Assembly: GCA_002702945.1 (NCBI GenBank)
Contig: PADF01000027.1
Span: forward strand, 1 to 5,861
Reading direction: 5' to 3'
DNA: 5,861 bases
DNA from: Methanobacteriota archaeon
GTDB lineage: Archaea; Thermoplasmatota; Poseidoniia; Poseidoniales; Poseidoniaceae
Shown: positions 4,975 to 5,861 of the stretch, piece by piece
How the letters are laid out: every line of letters starts with the position of its first letter
Position numbering within the stretch: the first letter of the stretch is position 1
Notes under the pieces: model-generated
Databases searched by the model: none
What the model was told of the DNA's origin: nothing
The model's input: the letters and a program-made list of their open reading frames with translations, nothing else
Translations under genes and position numbers: made by a program

Positions 4975-5705
4975 GATTCTACTCTTGGTGCTAAGAAGTA
5001 CTTTACTTCAGCAGCACCGTCATGGAAAGTGAAATTCATTGACAAAGGATAGTTTTCACCAAATCCTAATTCGACACTCTCTAAATTTCCAAAAATCTTA
5101 GCCATTGGGACCAAGTAAGTCAAAGAATATTGGCTTCTGGATGGTTTATCACATTCTAATTTCTGAACTTCATCCTTTGAAAATTCAACGGTAACTGAAT
5201 CGGTTGAACCTTGAACATGAACTGTGAACTTAGATGGCTCAATGCTGAAATTAACCAAATCACCAACCTGTCTTGCTGCTCTTAGTGCCTGAGAAAATTC
5301 AGCTCCACCAAGAGTTACTTTACATCCCAAATCTAAGGAAGGGAGGGTCGGAGGAGATAGAGTTGAGTTATCTAAAGGTCTAATATTTCTATCGATTTTA
5401 CCTAAGTTCAAGGTCAAAACACCAGTATCATCACTGTGTGTCATTTCGATTAAGTCACTAGGAGCACCTAATGTTACCAAATCCTTTAGTTTCCTCATTT
5501 CTAATCCTAAATTAGTTTCATCTATTTCCCAAGTATCAAAAGCAGCAGCATCGATATCCATTTGGATCATTGCTACGTGCGATGGGTCAACGACCCTAAC
5601 TTGTAAGCCAGTCTCTGAAAAATCAAATCTGGCATCTTCAACTACTACAAACAATGTATCAACAATTTTGCTCATTAATTCTTGTCGGGCTGTGACGTTC
5701 AACAT
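4965..5705 (-). CDS. pcn: DNA polymerase sliding clamp (PCNA)
   Basis: PCNA forms a ring around DNA that holds replicative polymerase, flap endonuclease, ligase and repair enzymes in place. At 246 residues it is the standard archaeal length and has the two-domain layout. VVDPSHVAMIQMD (38-50) is the conserved loop and strand of the first domain. The interdomain connector that accepts PIP-box partners falls at about 111-126 (LDNSTLSPPTLPSLDL). The second domain includes YSLTYLVPMAKI (193-204), and the C-terminal YFLAPRVE (236-243) matches the usual Y-L-APR end. Translation starts at ATG 5703-5705, preceded after seven bases by GAGGGGTG, a good ribosome binding site. Unlike nop5 and tfs it therefore has a leadered mRNA. 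One clamp gene is visible, consistent with a homotrimer as in most Euryarchaeota. It ends directly against tfs. Confidence 0.97.
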   Translation of the reverse strand: MLNVTARQELMSKIVDTLFVVVEDARFDFSETGLQVRVVDPSHVAMIQMDIDAAAFDTWEIDETNLGLEMRKLKDLVTLGAPSDLIEMTHSDDTGVLTLNLGKIDRNIRPLDNSTLSPPTLPSLDLGCKVTLGGAEFSQALRAARQVGDLVNFSIEPSKFTVHVQGSTDSVTVEFSKDEVQKLECDKPSRSQYSLTYLVPMAKIFGNLESVELGFGENYPLSMNFTFHDGAAEVKYFLAPRVESEY

Positions 5706-5712
5706 GAGATAG

Positions 5713-5720
5713 CACCCCTC
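5713..5720 (-). promoter_or_regulatory. Ribosome binding site of pcna
   Basis: The minus strand reads GAGGGGTG, seven bases before the ATG. It matches the archaeal 16S rRNA 3' end (GGAGGTGA-like) and fixes the start codon. It is the clearest Shine-Dalgarno site in the window; the other genes lack one or have a weaker match. Confidence 0.65.
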
Positions 5721-5760
5721 TCTAATTGCCTTCCTCTTTCGACGGCTTATGAACTTAACA

Positions 5761-5769
5761 TAGTAAATT
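5761..5769 (-). promoter_or_regulatory. Possible TATA box of pcna
   Basis: AATTTACTA on the minus strand would place the transcription start near 5739 and give a leader of about 33 bases that includes the ribosome binding site. Other AT stretches nearby could serve instead. Confidence 0.3.
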
Positions 5770-5840
5770 GAGTGAAAAATGCTTTAGTAGCACTTATTGG
5801 TAATTTTTAATGAGTAGCCAAAATCTGTTATTTTCTAATG

Positions 5841-5848
5841 ATATAATA
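5841..5848 (+). promoter_or_regulatory. Possible promoter of a rightward gene outside the window
   Basis: ATATAATA lies 14 bases from the right edge in a non-coding stretch. If it is a TATA box, transcription would start just past the window, giving a divergent arrangement with pcna. There is no coding evidence within the window. Confidence 0.25.
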
Positions 5849-5861
5849 AAAAGACTATAAG

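Overview
The window looks like a piece of an archaeal chromosome. Four genes are archaeal/eukaryal-type information-processing genes: Nop5 and fibrillarin (the protein core of the box C/D guide-RNA methylase), transcription elongation factor TFS, and the sliding clamp PCNA. The low-GC coding sequence, the bacterial-style Fpg glycosylase and the TATA boxes about 26-31 bases before start codons would suit a marine planktonic euryarchaeote such as Marine Group II (Poseidoniales). The placement as archaeal is firm; the group is an inference from gene content and style, not a computed result.

Layout from left to right. At 1-816 (+) is the 3' part of a PPP-type metallophosphatase whose 5' end lies outside the window; it carries a basic C-terminal region of about 165 residues that I do not recognise. 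At 817-971 is AT-rich non-coding DNA. At 972-1148 (+) is a 58-codon ORF too short for most gene callers, preceded by a TATA-like box at the distance expected for a leaderless transcript. At 1190-1816 (+) is a LysE/RhtB-family exporter. It meets, with no spacer, a leftward run of three closely packed genes: fpg (1817-2719), fibrillarin (2723-3448) and nop5 (3449-4492), transcribed in the order nop5, fibrillarin, fpg. A 118-base divergent promoter region (4493-4610) separates nop5 from tfs (4611-4964, +). TFS then meets pcna (4965-5705, -), again with no spacer. The last 156 bases hold the pcna leader and probably a promoter for a rightward gene outside the window.

How the genes fit together. 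Nop5 and fibrillarin act in one RNP that 2'-O-methylates rRNA, which explains their coupling. fpg, an oxidised-purine DNA glycosylase of bacterial type, appears to share their transcript. TFS rescues backtracked RNA polymerase and PCNA tethers replication and repair enzymes. The phosphatase, small ORF and exporter have no obvious link to these functions.

I see no transposon, CRISPR array, tRNA, rRNA or clear phage gene. The points most worth a second look are a perfect 8-bp inverted repeat that spans both stop codons of the convergent tfs/pcna pair, the alphaproteobacterial-looking Fpg in an archaeal C/D-RNP operon, the unannotated 58-residue ORF, and the unknown tail of the phosphatase. I found no convincing evidence for a wholly new multi-gene system.
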